Shown: positions 40,335-49,653 of the stretch, in pieces
Layout of the letters: every line of letters starts with the position of its first letter
Position numbering within the stretch: position 1 is the first letter of the stretch
Source: WLJO01 sp945889085
Lineage (GTDB): Bacteria > Actinomycetota > Acidimicrobiia > Acidimicrobiales > Ilumatobacteraceae
Direction: 5' to 3'
NCBI GenBank assembly: GCA_945889085.1
Contig: CAMDBM010000003.1
Span: 1 to 64,000 of the forward strand
Length of the DNA: 64,000 bases
Program-made: the position numbers and the translations under genes
The notes under the pieces: model-generated
Databases searched by the model: none
What the model saw: the letters and a program-made list of their open reading frames with translations, nothing else
What the model was told of the DNA's origin: nothing

Positions 40335-42640
40335 ACCGCTCGAGCAAGCCTCGACGCCAGTCGTGGGTCGAGGCGCAATTTCCACCGAACGCTTCGGGGT
40401 GAGGTTGCGAGCACCGCAAGTCCGGTTCGGCGTGCCACGGCGTTGCACTCCGAGACCATGACGGCATCGATGGTCTCGCGTGCGTAGAGCGCGCGGGTCG
40501 CCGCTGTTGCGAGCAGTTCGAGATCGTCGTGGTCGACGCCGAAAGTGGTTACTGAGGTTCGGGTCCGTCCTGCGTGCTCGAGGGGAGTCTCGTCGGCCCG
40601 TCTGGCCACACCGAGCAGTCCCATGAGGACGGTGACGTCCTGCCAGGCGTGCAGGACGCGATCCGCGGGGGCACTTCCGGCGAGTCGGCGACGGCGATCG
40701 CGCAGCAGGTTCGGCAGGACGCGGACCCACACGTAGCCGGCACCGCCGAGGGCGAGCAGAACCGCGAGCAACACGAGCCAACGGAGTGTCGATCCCGTCC
40801 CGCTCTCCCCGCTGGACGGCGAGGTATCCCTTACCGAGGTGTCAGCGGTCTGGGGGCCCGATTCGCCGTCGGGTCCGGTTGCCCCACCGGCCGGCTCGGG
40901 GGTGCTGGCGTCGGACCCACCGGCGGGAGCCGCAGTGGTGGGTGCCGAGGCCGACGAGGGCACGGTGTCCGACGTATCGGGCTCGACGGTCTCGTCCTGA
41001 GCGGGCGGGGCCCCGGTGTAGGCATCGTTGCCGGGCGCCCCCCGCCCAGGTGTGGGCTCGAACGAGACCCAGCCGATGCGGTCGAACCACACCTCGGGCC
41101 AGGCGTGGGCATTCCGTGCCCGCACGACGTACTCACCGTTCTCGATGACCCCGGGGGTGAACCCGACGGCGACTCGGGCAGGGATTCCGAGCGACCGGGC
41201 GAAGGCGGCGAACGTACTGGCGAACTGTTCGCAGAAACCGCGCCTCGCCGTGAGGAACTCCTTCATGCCCTTGGTGCCGCCGCTATACCGGACATCGAGG
41301 TCATAGACGAAGTTGTCCCGGAACCAGTCCTGGAGGGCACGCACCCTCGCGTACGACGAGGTCGTTCCCTCAACGACGCTCTCGGCAATGGCACGAAGGT
41401 CCTCGGGGAAGCTGTCGGGAAGCGAGATGTAACGCTCGTCGGGCGGGCGACGCGTCGACGCTGCTCCGAGCTGCTTGGCGGTGTATGAGCCGGTGACCGA
41501 CGAGACCGTGTAGGTGAGTCCGGCAACGAGGTTCGCGTCCCCGGCGAGGCGAACAGTGGCCGTCTCCGGGTTGTACACGAAGGATCCCTTGCCGGAGATG
41601 GCGACGGCCTCAAAGGCTGCGGGAACCCAGCCCTCGCCCATCTGCACGATGGTGACGGTCTGCTTGAGTGTCTGCCCGCGCGGTTTGGTCCGCAGGTTGC
41701 CATTCGTGGACACGAAGCTCTCGTTGGACTGCCAAACCTTCCCGTCGAAGTCGGGGAGCGAGGTCAGGTGCCAGTAGTACGGGCGGCTCGCCTTGACGCG
41801 GAACATGATCCGGTTGTTGTTACCGGTGAGACGCCCACGGATGTCCACCATGGGGTTGACGGCCGACACCGAATCCTCGCCGGAGCCATCTTGGGGGCGG
41901 ATGATGCCGGCCGAGGTGGCCCCCGGCAGACGCGGGGCGACGAGCGACGCAACGCCGACGGCGCCGACCGAGAGCATGGCGGCGGCGAGACCGACGCGCA
42001 GTGCCCGCACGACGTGACCGCTACCGAGCCGCGTGCTCGTCATCTCGCCGTGGTCGTCACGCAACAACGCGACCGAGATACAGGCAACGAAGAGCCAGGC
42101 GGCGGTGATCCACAGGCGCCCCGGGCGCTGTCCCGTCTCACCGAGGACCGAGACGAAGACGAAAACAACTGCGGCGGGGATCACGGCCTCGACCCGCCCG
42201 AACGCGCGCATCGCGAAGGTGTCGGACGTGAAGGCCATCACGGCGACGGCCAGCGCAGCAACGAGCAGGTAGCCACCGCGAGCGGGCACCGGCGCGACCG
42301 ACGACGAGAACTCCTGCCACGAGGCGGCGAGCTCGGTGGAAGCAAGGCCGAAGGTGTTGCCCGTAGGGAGGAAACCGAAACGCACCGATGTAGGGAACAT
42401 CCTCACGGCGATCACCGACACGCTGGTGATCAGGGCGAGCGGTGTGGCAATCAGGATGTGCAGCCGGATCACCCGGCTCGCTGCAGCCACGGCATGGACC
42501 GTAAGGCTGAGCACGATGAGGAAGGGCAGGAAGCTCCAGTCATCGAAGACACGCCGGAAGCCGACCACCGTGACGGTCGAGAGAACGGCGAGCAGCAGTG
42601 TGGGTAGTGCTGCCAGTCGTCCCGTGCGCAAGGTCAGCAT
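40319..42640 (-). CDS. TgpA-like membrane protein with transglutaminase domain
   Basis: A 773-residue protein. About six to seven N-terminal membrane helices (residues 1-250) are followed by an extracytoplasmic region with a transglutaminase-like fold: catalytic Cys in RRGFCEQFAS (near 462), His in ARNAHAWPEVW (near 503) and Asp nearby in WFDRIGW. A Thr/Ser/Pro linker, one further membrane helix (about 640-660) and a C-terminal DUF4129-like cytoplasmic region follow. It forms the usual trio with MoxR and DUF58; the role is probably cell-surface protein maturation. ATG overlaps the DUF58 stop (TAATG). Confidence 0.88.
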   Translation of the reverse strand: MLTLRTGRLAALPTLLLAVLSTVTVVGFRRVFDDWSFLPFLIVLSLTVHAVAAASRVIRLHILIATPLALITSVSVIAVRMFPTSVRFGFLPTGNTFGLASTELAASWQEFSSSVAPVPARGGYLLVAALAVAVMAFTSDTFAMRAFGRVEAVIPAAVVFVFVSVLGETGQRPGRLWITAAWLFVACISVALLRDDHGEMTSTRLGSGHVVRALRVGLAAAMLSVGAVGVASLVAPRLPGATSAGIIRPQDGSGEDSVSAVNPMVDIRGRLTGNNNRIMFRVKASRPYYWHLTSLPDFDGKVWQSNESFVSTNGNLRTKPRGQTLKQTVTIVQMGEGWVPAAFEAVAISGKGSFVYNPETATVRLAGDANLVAGLTYTVSSVTGSYTAKQLGAASTRRPPDERYISLPDSFPEDLRAIAESVVEGTTSSYARVRALQDWFRDNFVYDLDVRYSGGTKGMKEFLTARRGFCEQFASTFAAFARSLGIPARVAVGFTPGVIENGEYVVRARNAHAWPEVWFDRIGWVSFEPTPGRGAPGNDAYTGAPPAQDETVEPDTSDTVPSSASAPTTAAPAGGSDASTPEPAGGATGPDGESGPQTADTSVRDTSPSSGESGTGSTLRWLVLLAVLLALGGAGYVWVRVLPNLLRDRRRRLAGSAPADRVLHAWQDVTVLMGLLGVARRADETPLEHAGRTRTSVTTFGVDHDDLELLATAATRALYARETIDAVMVSECNAVARRTGLAVLATSPRSVRWKLRLDPRLASRLARAVQSSD

Positions 42641-43827
42641 TACGGCGCGCCCGTCGGCTTGGTGACCGATCCAGTGGCGATACCGGTGAGGCGTTGCCAA
42701 GACCGGAGGAGCGCGGCCGGCGTGGAGCCGTCCATGAGGAACCCCCCACGGGTCGTGCCGTTTCCGACCTGGCCCGAACTGCCGCGAGCGCAGAGCACGA
42801 GGATCCCGGTGTCAGCCCCCGGGGCAGCATTGCGCATGGCGGCAAGCGCCTCGGGCTGCGAGCGGCCGGAGACCACCACGACCATGCCTCCCTCGAGCCA
42901 CCTCGAGACGTCGGCGACTGCTTGGGTGGCGGGTCGGCTGGTGCCGGGGTTCGCGAGCGCGAGCGTCTCCAGGTACTCCTCGAGGTCCTCCGATGCAGCG
43001 GCACCGACAGCGGTTGTGGACGCGTGCACCCGGAACCCGGCCCGGTCTGCACTGAGGGCAATGCTCGCAGCGGCGCTCACGGCCTCCTCGAACGAGGCCG
43101 GGTCGTAGTGCGATGCGTCCACGTCGAGAAGGACCGCGACACGTTGGACAGCCGTTGGGTCTGTCTGCTTGATCTTCAGGTCGTCGCTGCGCGCCGAGTG
43201 CTTCCAGTGGACGCGTCGCAGGTCGTCCCCCGGGGCGTAGTTGCGCAGGGTGTGGAACTCGTCGCTGCTGCGCGCCAGCGTGCGCTGCCGCATGAGTTGG
43301 GAGAGCGGTCCCGGCCCGCTCCAACGGTCGGGGAAGTCGAGCACCTGCCACCTCGGGTACACCAGAACCTCCGCCGTCCCGGCGATCGTGGATCGTCGCA
43401 CTGCAAGGCCGAATGGGTCCCTGCGTTCGGCAATCATCGGTCCGATCTGGACGTGTCCCCGGCGCTCGGACGGCAACCGGTACGACGCGAGCGCATCCCG
43501 GCGCGCTCGGAGGGGGGACACGCTGAGCGTCGCCCCGATGGTGCCCGCAACCGGGTCCGTGAGGCGCAGGACCGGTGAGGTCCGCCAGCCCGCGTTGTGC
43601 ACGCGCAGGTCGACCCTCGCTGACTCGTCGACGAACACCCGGCTGGGGTTTACGGTTCGCTCAATCTGCAGACGATTGTGTGAGAGCAGCACCACGAGCG
43701 TGCTGAGCACCGTGAGGCTCACGAGCCCTGCCGCGATGACGTACAGCTCGATCACTCCGAACAGCCGCCCGAGCACGGCGGAGAGCACCCCGCAGACAGC
43801 AAGCGCGAATCCGTAGCGGGTGATCAT
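42640..43827 (-). CDS. DUF58 domain protein
   Basis: A 395-residue protein with two N-terminal membrane helices (about residues 5-50) and a C-terminal DUF58 region carrying FHTLRNYAPGDDLRRVHWKHSAR (read as NYAPGDDLRRVHWKHSAR, near 195-212), its signature, followed by a VWA-like part (VLLDVDASHYD). It occurs between moxR and a transglutaminase gene in many bacteria; the complex is thought to help metal insertion or folding of surface proteins. Confidence 0.9.
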   Translation of the reverse strand: MITRYGFALAVCGVLSAVLGRLFGVIELYVIAAGLVSLTVLSTLVVLLSHNRLQIERTVNPSRVFVDESARVDLRVHNAGWRTSPVLRLTDPVAGTIGATLSVSPLRARRDALASYRLPSERRGHVQIGPMIAERRDPFGLAVRRSTIAGTAEVLVYPRWQVLDFPDRWSGPGPLSQLMRQRTLARSSDEFHTLRNYAPGDDLRRVHWKHSARSDDLKIKQTDPTAVQRVAVLLDVDASHYDPASFEEAVSAAASIALSADRAGFRVHASTTAVGAAASEDLEEYLETLALANPGTSRPATQAVADVSRWLEGGMVVVVSGRSQPEALAAMRNAAPGADTGILVLCARGSSGQVGNGTTRGGFLMDGSTPAALLRSWQRLTGIATGSVTKPTGAP

Positions 43828-43867
43828 GATGGGAGCACCGGGCCGGTCGGGTGCGGGTTGTGGCGCA

Positions 43868-44866
43868 TCACCGGGCTGTGGGCACCGGAACCGTGGCGAG
43901 CACGTCTGCGGTGACGTGCTCGCGGGTCTGGCCCGCAGCGGACGCCTCGTGGCGCAGCATGAGGCGATGAGGGAGAACGTACGGTGCCATCGCTTTGACG
44001 TCGTCGGGAGTTGCGTAGTCGCGCCCAGACGCAGCGGCGCGTGAGCGGGCTGCGCGAGCGAGCTGCAAGGTGGCGCGTGGTGACAGCCCGAGTGCGAGGC
44101 TCGGGTGGCGCCGGGAGGCCTCCGCGATGGCGACGAGGTAGTGCTTGAGTGCCGGGGCGAGGTGCACCGTCTTGACCGCCTCGATCATCCCGAGCACGTC
44201 GTTGGTGGTCAGCACAGGGCGGAGTTCGTGGACCACGTTGCCCTGCCCGTGCGTATCCAGAATCGCCACCTCGGCCTCGCGGCCCGGGTACCCCAGCGAG
44301 ATCCGGAGCAGGAAGCGGTCCAACTGGCTCTCCGGGAGGCGGTAGGTGCCCTCCTGCTCGACGGGGTTCTGGGTAGCGATCACCATGAACGGGGCGGGAA
44401 GTGGATAGGTCTTGCCGTCAATGGTGACCTGGCGCTCCTCCATGGCCTCGAGCAGGGCGGACTGGACCTTGGGCGATGCACGGTTGATCTCGTCGGCCAG
44501 CAGCACGTTGCCGAACACGGGACCGGGCTGGAACTCGAACACCTCTCTGGCCTTCAACCAGATGTTCACGCCGAGCAGATCGGTCGGCAGGAGGTCCGGC
44601 GTGAACTGGACGCGTCGCCACTGGCACTCGACCGAGGCGGACAGGGCCTTTGCAAGGCTGGTCTTGCCCACCCCGGGCACGTCCTCGATCAGCAGGTGTC
44701 CCTCGGCGAGGAGGCAGATTGCCGTGAGATCGATGGCCTCCCGCTTGCCGCGGATCACCCGGGCCATATTGGCGGTGAGTGCCTCGAAGAGGTCGGCGAA
44801 TCGTCGGGACGACGGATTGGATGCCGGGGACCCGGGGGAGGAGAACGAATCGGGGGTAATCGTCAC
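43868..44866 (-). CDS. MoxR-family AAA ATPase
   Basis: A 332-residue AAA+ ATPase with Walker A EDVPGVGKTSLAKAL (about residues 51-65), Walker B VLLADEINRASPK (about 115-127), sensor 1 ATQNP and an arginine region near LDRFLLR. It is a chaperone-like partner of the DUF58 protein. GTG 44866 (VTITPDSF) is chosen; the ATG at 44914 would overlap the ATG of the divergent acyl-CoA dehydrogenase. Confidence 0.9.
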   Translation of the reverse strand: MTITPDSFSSPGSPASNPSSRRFADLFEALTANMARVIRGKREAIDLTAICLLAEGHLLIEDVPGVGKTSLAKALSASVECQWRRVQFTPDLLPTDLLGVNIWLKAREVFEFQPGPVFGNVLLADEINRASPKVQSALLEAMEERQVTIDGKTYPLPAPFMVIATQNPVEQEGTYRLPESQLDRFLLRISLGYPGREAEVAILDTHGQGNVVHELRPVLTTNDVLGMIEAVKTVHLAPALKHYLVAIAEASRRHPSLALGLSPRATLQLARAARSRAAASGRDYATPDDVKAMAPYVLPHRLMLRHEASAAGQTREHVTADVLATVPVPTAR

Positions 44867-44912
44867 AAGGGAGCACGCTAATGGGCCGGGAACACTCGCT
44901 AGCGTCGCGGTC

Positions 44913-46127
44913 ATGCTGCCCAAGTACCCCGCAGAAGCCGAGTCGTATCGCGGCACGGTCCGCGCCTTTCTCGCCGAGAAGCTTCCGCAGGACTGGAAGG
45001 GCATCGGGCAGTTGGATCATGCGGCAGCCGAGACCTTCACGAAGGACTGGCGAAATGTGCTGTACGAAGCCGGTTACCTCGCCACCGGTTGGCCCAAGGA
45101 GTACGGCGGCGGAGGGCTCTCGCCGCTCGAGCAGGTCGTGGTCGCCGAGGAGTTCGTGCGAGCAGGGGTGCCGGCCGGTGGGAGCAACGACGCGTTCAGC
45201 ATTGGGATGCTGGGCAACACGCTATTGCGCTGGGGGACGGAGGAGCAGAAGAAGCACTACATCCCTCGGATCCTCTCCGGGTCGGACCTCTGGTGCCAGG
45301 GCTACTCCGAGCCCAACGCCGGGTCGGACCTCGCAAACCTCGGTACCCGAGCGGTGCTCGACGGCGACCAGTGGATCATCAACGGCCAGAAGATCTGGAC
45401 CTCCGCAGGCCAGTCGGCGGATCACATCTTCGTGTTGTGCCGCACCGACACCGACGCGCCGCGCCACAAGGGAATCTCGTTCCTGTTGGTCGACATGCGC
45501 CAACCCGGTGTGGACGTGCGCCCGATCAAGATGATGTCCGGCGACTCTGAGTTCAACGAGACCTTCTTCACCGACGCTGTTGCGTCGAAGGAGAACGTCG
45601 TCGGCGGTATCAACAATGGCTGGGCCGTCGCGATGACGCTGCTCGGCTTCGAGCGTGGCGAGGCAGCCGCCACGATGCCGCTGCGCTTCATGGCCGAGTA
45701 CGACCGTCTCGCTGCGATGGCGAGGGAACGCGGTGTCGCCGATGACCCCCGGATCCGCCAGCGGCTTGCATGGTGCTACTCCAAGGTGAAGATCATGCAG
45801 TTGCTCGGGTGGCGCACGCTCACCGGCTTCCTGAAGGGCCATCACCCCGGCCCCGACGGTTCGATCTTCAAGCTCTACTGGAGCGAGTATCACCGCGTGG
45901 TCACCGAGTTGGCGATGGACATCATGGGCGCCGACGCGCTGGTCCCGAGCGGAAGGACTCCCCTGAGCTCGTTCCAGACCGATGACGGGAGCGCGCCGAA
46001 CTCCTCGGGCTCGTGGGCCAATACTTTCCTGAACGCCCGTGCCGGAACGATCTATGCCGGCACGTCCCAGGTCCAGCGCAATATCCTCGGCGAGATGGTG
46101 CTCGGGCTGCCGAAAGAGCCGAGATGA
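44913..46127 (+). CDS. acyl-CoA dehydrogenase
   Basis: A 404-residue flavoenzyme: GYSEPNAGSDLANL (about residues 130-143) and WTSAGQSADH (about 166-175) form the FAD/substrate region, and AGTIYAGTSQVQRNILGEMVLG near the C-terminus (read from GTIYAGTSQVQRNILGE) is the conserved end. It dehydrogenates an acyl-CoA with electron transfer to ETF; chain specificity is unknown. Divergent from moxR, with 46 bases between starts. Its stop overlaps the following small gene. Confidence 0.93.
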   Translation: MLPKYPAEAESYRGTVRAFLAEKLPQDWKGIGQLDHAAAETFTKDWRNVLYEAGYLATGWPKEYGGGGLSPLEQVVVAEEFVRAGVPAGGSNDAFSIGMLGNTLLRWGTEEQKKHYIPRILSGSDLWCQGYSEPNAGSDLANLGTRAVLDGDQWIINGQKIWTSAGQSADHIFVLCRTDTDAPRHKGISFLLVDMRQPGVDVRPIKMMSGDSEFNETFFTDAVASKENVVGGINNGWAVAMTLLGFERGEAAATMPLRFMAEYDRLAAMARERGVADDPRIRQRLAWCYSKVKIMQLLGWRTLTGFLKGHHPGPDGSIFKLYWSEYHRVVTELAMDIMGADALVPSGRTPLSSFQTDDGSAPNSSGSWANTFLNARAGTIYAGTSQVQRNILGEMVLGLPKEPR

Positions 46128-46405
46128 CAAGACGCCGCCCTGCGCCAATCGTGTGGCTGGCGGTGGCGGCGGCCGTGTGCTCGCGGCCGGGCCTGTGGCC
46201 CACCGCGGTGCGCCAGACCGGACGGCTCGCCCGTAGGGGTTGGTGGCGGCGCCCACCGTTCCTGCCGCTTCCCGGGGCGGACTACCTGCGCTTTCGCATG
46301 GAGACGCAGTACGGCGATGAACTGCACCGCCCGAAGCCGATCGATGTGATCGACTACCTGACATGGTGCCGCCAGATCGAACGTCTCGGGATAACACCGG
46401 CGTGA
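46124..46405 (+). CDS. small conserved actinobacterial protein
   Basis: 93 residues: an N-terminal hydrophobic stretch (IVWLAVAAAVCSRPGLW), a basic middle (RRGWWRRPPFLPLP) and a conserved-looking end (DYLRFRMETQYGD, then DVIDYLTWCRQI). The pattern is widespread in actinobacteria according to my recollection, with no assigned function. ATG overlaps the acyl-CoA dehydrogenase stop by 4 bases. Confidence 0.7.
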   Translation: MTRRRPAPIVWLAVAAAVCSRPGLWPTAVRQTGRLARRGWWRRPPFLPLPGADYLRFRMETQYGDELHRPKPIDVIDYLTWCRQIERLGITPA

Positions 46406-46451
46406 GACCCGAGCGCAGACTCCTGTCCCCGGTGCCGGGGACCCGCTGATC

Positions 46452-46949
46452 ATGGGGAGCGCGCTCGTCCTCAACGCCACCTACGAGCCGCTTTCGGTCG
46501 TGCCCGCACGACGTGCTCTCTGTCTCGTGCTCGCCGGCAAGGCCGAGGTCGTTCACGAGGAGGGGGAACTCATCCGGTCGGCCACACTGTCGTTCCTCGT
46601 GCCGACGGTCATCCGCCTCCGCTACGTGGTGCGAGTGCCCTTCGTGCGCCGTACTGCGCTCTCCCGCCGGGCCGTGTTCATCCGTGACCAGTACCGGTGT
46701 CAGTACTGCGGCGGGTTCGCCGACTCGATCGATCACGTCATGCCGCGTTCGCGTGGCGGGCGACACGCATGGGACAACGTCGCCGCAGCCTGTCGGCCCT
46801 GCAACCTGCGCAAACGCGATCGCACGCCGGACGAGGCGGGCATGAGGCTCGCGTCAATGCCGCGTCTGCCGCGGGACGGTGCGTGGATCGACGCCACGGT
46901 CGGCCGGGTGCCGGACGCGTGGCTGCCATATCTGGCACGGGCCTCCTGA
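46452..46949 (+). CDS. HNH endonuclease family protein
   Basis: A 165-residue protein of the common actinobacterial type: N-terminal ALVLNATYEPLSVV, then an HNH module with zinc-binding CQYCGG (about residues 78-83) and CRPCN (near 112), and the catalytic DHVMPRSRGG (about 93-102) plus N in WDNV. It stands apart from any recognisable mobile element or restriction system, so a housekeeping role is more likely than selfish activity. Confidence 0.9.
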   Translation: MGSALVLNATYEPLSVVPARRALCLVLAGKAEVVHEEGELIRSATLSFLVPTVIRLRYVVRVPFVRRTALSRRAVFIRDQYRCQYCGGFADSIDHVMPRSRGGRHAWDNVAAACRPCNLRKRDRTPDEAGMRLASMPRLPRDGAWIDATVGRVPDAWLPYLARAS

Positions 46950-46979
46950 CTTCGCGCATTTTCTTGGCAGACTTCTCCG

Positions 46980-47615
46980 GTGGAATGCGTCGTGGAATCA
47001 GTGCGTGGAATCGCAGCGGAGTTCCACGACCGTGACCTCCCGTCACCCGCGGTTCCCTCGCTCTGGTGGTTCGAACTCCTACGACCCGCACTGATTCTCG
47101 GGTCCACCCAGTCCGACAGCGTCGTGGACCACGAGTCCTGTCGTCGGGCCGGCGTCGACGTGGTGCGCCGTCACAGCGGTGGTGGGGCCGTGCTGCTCGT
47201 ACCGGGGAACGTCACTTGGTTCGACATCATCATTCCCCGCAGTCATCCGCAGTGGGACGATGACGTGTCGCGGGCCGCTTGGTGGGTTGGTGAGGTCGTT
47301 GCACGTGCACTCGGCGACGAGACGCTCATCGTGCACCGTGGACCGATGATCTCCTCCGCCTGGTCCGCCACGGTGTGCTTCGCCGGTCTCGGTCCGGGTG
47401 AGGTAACCCGCGGCGGGGCAAAGGTGCTCGGCCTCAGCCAGCGCCGAACACGGGACCTCATCCGGTACCAGTGCGCGCTGTACCGCCGGTGGGATCCGGT
47501 GCTGCTGGCCGGCCTGCTGGCCCCGGGCGGCCCATCAGCCGCCGATCTCGAGGACGTGGTGGGCGTAGCGGAACTCGATCTCGATGCACTCGTGCGCTCA
47601 TTGGGGCAGCAGTGA
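46980..47615 (+). CDS. lipoate/biotin protein ligase family protein
   Basis: A 211-residue LplA/LipB-like protein: RRHSGGGAVLLVPG (about residues 63-76) is the substrate loop and GGAKVLGLSQRR (about 145-156) contains the catalytic Lys. It is shorter than LplA (about 340) and lacks a C-terminal accessory domain. It may attach or transfer lipoate or octanoate, or act on another acyl group. Start GTG 46980. The following FAD oxidoreductase start overlaps its stop, so it may belong to the fatty-acid-modification operon. Confidence 0.82.
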   Translation: MECVVESVRGIAAEFHDRDLPSPAVPSLWWFELLRPALILGSTQSDSVVDHESCRRAGVDVVRRHSGGGAVLLVPGNVTWFDIIIPRSHPQWDDDVSRAAWWVGEVVARALGDETLIVHRGPMISSAWSATVCFAGLGPGEVTRGGAKVLGLSQRRTRDLIRYQCALYRRWDPVLLAGLLAPGGPSAADLEDVVGVAELDLDALVRSLGQQ

Positions 47616-48895
47616 ATCCGGGTGAGCAGACGGGCGGCGGGCGTATCGCCGTCATCGGCTCCGGCGTATCGGGGATGACCGCTGCATATCTCTTGTCACG
47701 ACGTTTCGCGGTCACGCTCTTCGAGCGTGATAACCGCCTCGGGGGCCACGTTCACACCCACTCGATCGCCGATCCATCCGGCGTGACGGTTGCCGTGGAC
47801 AGCGGTTTCATCGTGCACAACGACGACACCTACCCGCTATTACGCAGGCTCTTCGCGGAACTCGGGGTCGAGCGGCACGCCACCGAGATGAGCATGAGCA
47901 TCTCGGACGCGGCTTCGGGGCTCGAGTACGCGGGCGGTCGCGGGGCAAAGGGTGTCTTTGCCCAGCCCCGCCGAGCGCTCGACCCCTCGTTCCTCGGCCT
48001 CCTCGGCGAGGTTCGTCGGTTCCACCGCTCGGCGAGGCAGCTCCTCGAGCGGAACGATGACTCCGGGCAGATGACGTACGGGGACTTCCTCGCGGAGCAG
48101 CGCTTCTCGACGCGGTTCATCGATCTCTTCGCGGTGCCTGTGGTCTCGTGTGTCTGGTCCATGGGCGCGTCCACAGCGCTCAACTATCCAGCGAGGTATC
48201 TCTTCCAGTTCCTCGCGAACCACGGGATGCTCGCCGTCTCCGGATCGCCGCGTTGGTACACGGTCGTGGGCGGGGCGAGGACCTATGTCGATGCGATTGC
48301 GTCGAGGTTGCCTGACGTCCGGGTTGCACGAGGGGTGACGGCGGTACGCCGCGATCCCAGCGCGATCGCGCTGACGACGTCGGACGGTGGGGTGGAGAAC
48401 TTTGATGGGGTCGTCGTGGCCACCCACCCGAAAGAGGCACTCGCCCTGCTCGCCGACGCCACCGTTGCCGAGCGGGAGGTGCTCGGTGCGTTCCGGTACT
48501 CGGCGAGTGAGGTCGTCCTGCACACCGACGAGCGACTCCTGCCGGCCTCGCGCCGGGCGCGGGCCGCATGGAACTACCGGACTCCGGGTACGGATGAACA
48601 GCGCGAGCAACCGGTGGTCACCTACTGGATGAACCGGCTCCAGGGTCTGGAGACCGAACGCGAGTATCTCGTTACCCTCAACGCCCGGGACCGGATCGCA
48701 CCGGATCAGGTGCTTGCCGTCATGCAGTACGAGCACCCGGTCTACGACCTCGAATCGGTGGGCGCACAGGCCCGTCTGGGTTCGCTCGCCACGGATCGAA
48801 CCGTGTTCGCCGGCGCGTACCACGGATGGGGGTTCCACGAGGACGGGTGTCGCTCGGGAGTTGAGGCGGCCCAGCACTTCGGGGTGATCTGGTGA
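47612..48895 (+). CDS. FAD-dependent oxidoreductase of the DUF1365/CFA-synthase cluster
   Basis: A 427-residue flavoprotein of the amine-oxidase/phytoene-desaturase fold. Rossmann motif VIGSGVSGMTAAYLL (about residues 11-25), LGGHVHT with the second Gly pair (about 40-46), and a C-terminal FAD-closing FAGAYHGWGFHEDG near 402. This family is regularly encoded directly before DUF1365 and a cyclopropane-synthase-like methyltransferase, as here. It probably oxidises or reduces an acyl chain. GTG 47612 overlaps the upstream stop. Confidence 0.88.
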   Translation: MNPGEQTGGGRIAVIGSGVSGMTAAYLLSRRFAVTLFERDNRLGGHVHTHSIADPSGVTVAVDSGFIVHNDDTYPLLRRLFAELGVERHATEMSMSISDAASGLEYAGGRGAKGVFAQPRRALDPSFLGLLGEVRRFHRSARQLLERNDDSGQMTYGDFLAEQRFSTRFIDLFAVPVVSCVWSMGASTALNYPARYLFQFLANHGMLAVSGSPRWYTVVGGARTYVDAIASRLPDVRVARGVTAVRRDPSAIALTTSDGGVENFDGVVVATHPKEALALLADATVAEREVLGAFRYSASEVVLHTDERLLPASRRARAAWNYRTPGTDEQREQPVVTYWMNRLQGLETEREYLVTLNARDRIAPDQVLAVMQYEHPVYDLESVGAQARLGSLATDRTVFAGAYHGWGFHEDGCRSGVEAAQHFGVIW

Positions 48896-49653
48896 ACACG
48901 GTCGACGACCTTCCTGTGCTGCCGGCCATCGTCCGCGGAACGCTCGTGCACAGACGCGCCGACCCGGTGCGGCATGCCTTCCGGAACCGCGTGTACCAGT
49001 GGCTCGTCGACCTTGACGACGTGCCCGCGCCGCGGGGTTGGCGGCATCTCGCCTGCTCCTTCGACGCCAGCGATCACCTCGGTGGCACCCTGCCGGGGGC
49101 GTCGACTGACATCCGTACCAATGTCGAGCGGTTTCTCGCGCAACGGGGTATTGACGCCCGTGCAGGCCGCATGGTGATGCTCGCAAACTCTCGCGTACTT
49201 GGCCATGTCTTCGACCCGTTGACGGTGTTCTGGTGTTTCGCCCCGGACGGCAATCTGCTCTGCGCGATCGCGGAGGTGCACAACACCTATGGGGAGCGAC
49301 ACGCCTACCTCGTTCGTCCGGACGGCGACGGGAGGGCCGAGGTGAACAAGGAGTTCTACGTGTCACCGTTCAATGACGTGTCGGGCCGCTATGCAATGCA
49401 ACTCGCTGTTGCCGGTGGGACCGTGCGCACGGCGATCACGCTCCACCGACCCGGACGCAGCCCATTCGTGGCGATCTTCACGGGAACAGGCATGCCGGCC
49501 ACGTCGTCGGCGCTTGCGCGTACGTTGATCCGGTACCCGCTCATACCCCAGCGCGTGACGCTCGCGATCAGGCTGCACGGTCTGTGGCTCTGGGCGCGCC
49601 GTGTTCCCGTGGTGAAGCGGCTTCCGCACGTGCACCAGGACGGTGTGGCGTGA
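48892..49653 (+). CDS. DUF1365 family protein
   Basis: A 253-residue protein: NRVYQWLVDLDD near residue 27, FDPLTVFWCF near 105, VHNTYGERHAYL near 125 and KEFYVSPFND near 150 are DUF1365 landmarks. Biochemical role is unknown; it is always found with the FAD oxidoreductase and CFA-type methyltransferase, suggesting a shared lipid-modifying pathway. The GTG start overlaps the upstream stop by 4 bases. Confidence 0.9.
   Translation: MNTVDDLPVLPAIVRGTLVHRRADPVRHAFRNRVYQWLVDLDDVPAPRGWRHLACSFDASDHLGGTLPGASTDIRTNVERFLAQRGIDARAGRMVMLANSRVLGHVFDPLTVFWCFAPDGNLLCAIAEVHNTYGERHAYLVRPDGDGRAEVNKEFYVSPFNDVSGRYAMQLAVAGGTVRTAITLHRPGRSPFVAIFTGTGMPATSSALARTLIRYPLIPQRVTLAIRLHGLWLWARRVPVVKRLPHVHQDGVA

Noticed and set aside
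45222..46766. 514-codon minus-strand frame
   Set aside because: Antisense to the acyl-CoA dehydrogenase and HNH genes; no domain, shadow composition.
46452..46949. HNH gene considered as part of a homing or restriction element
   Set aside because: No methylase, intron or repeat boundaries; it is of a conserved chromosomal actinobacterial type.
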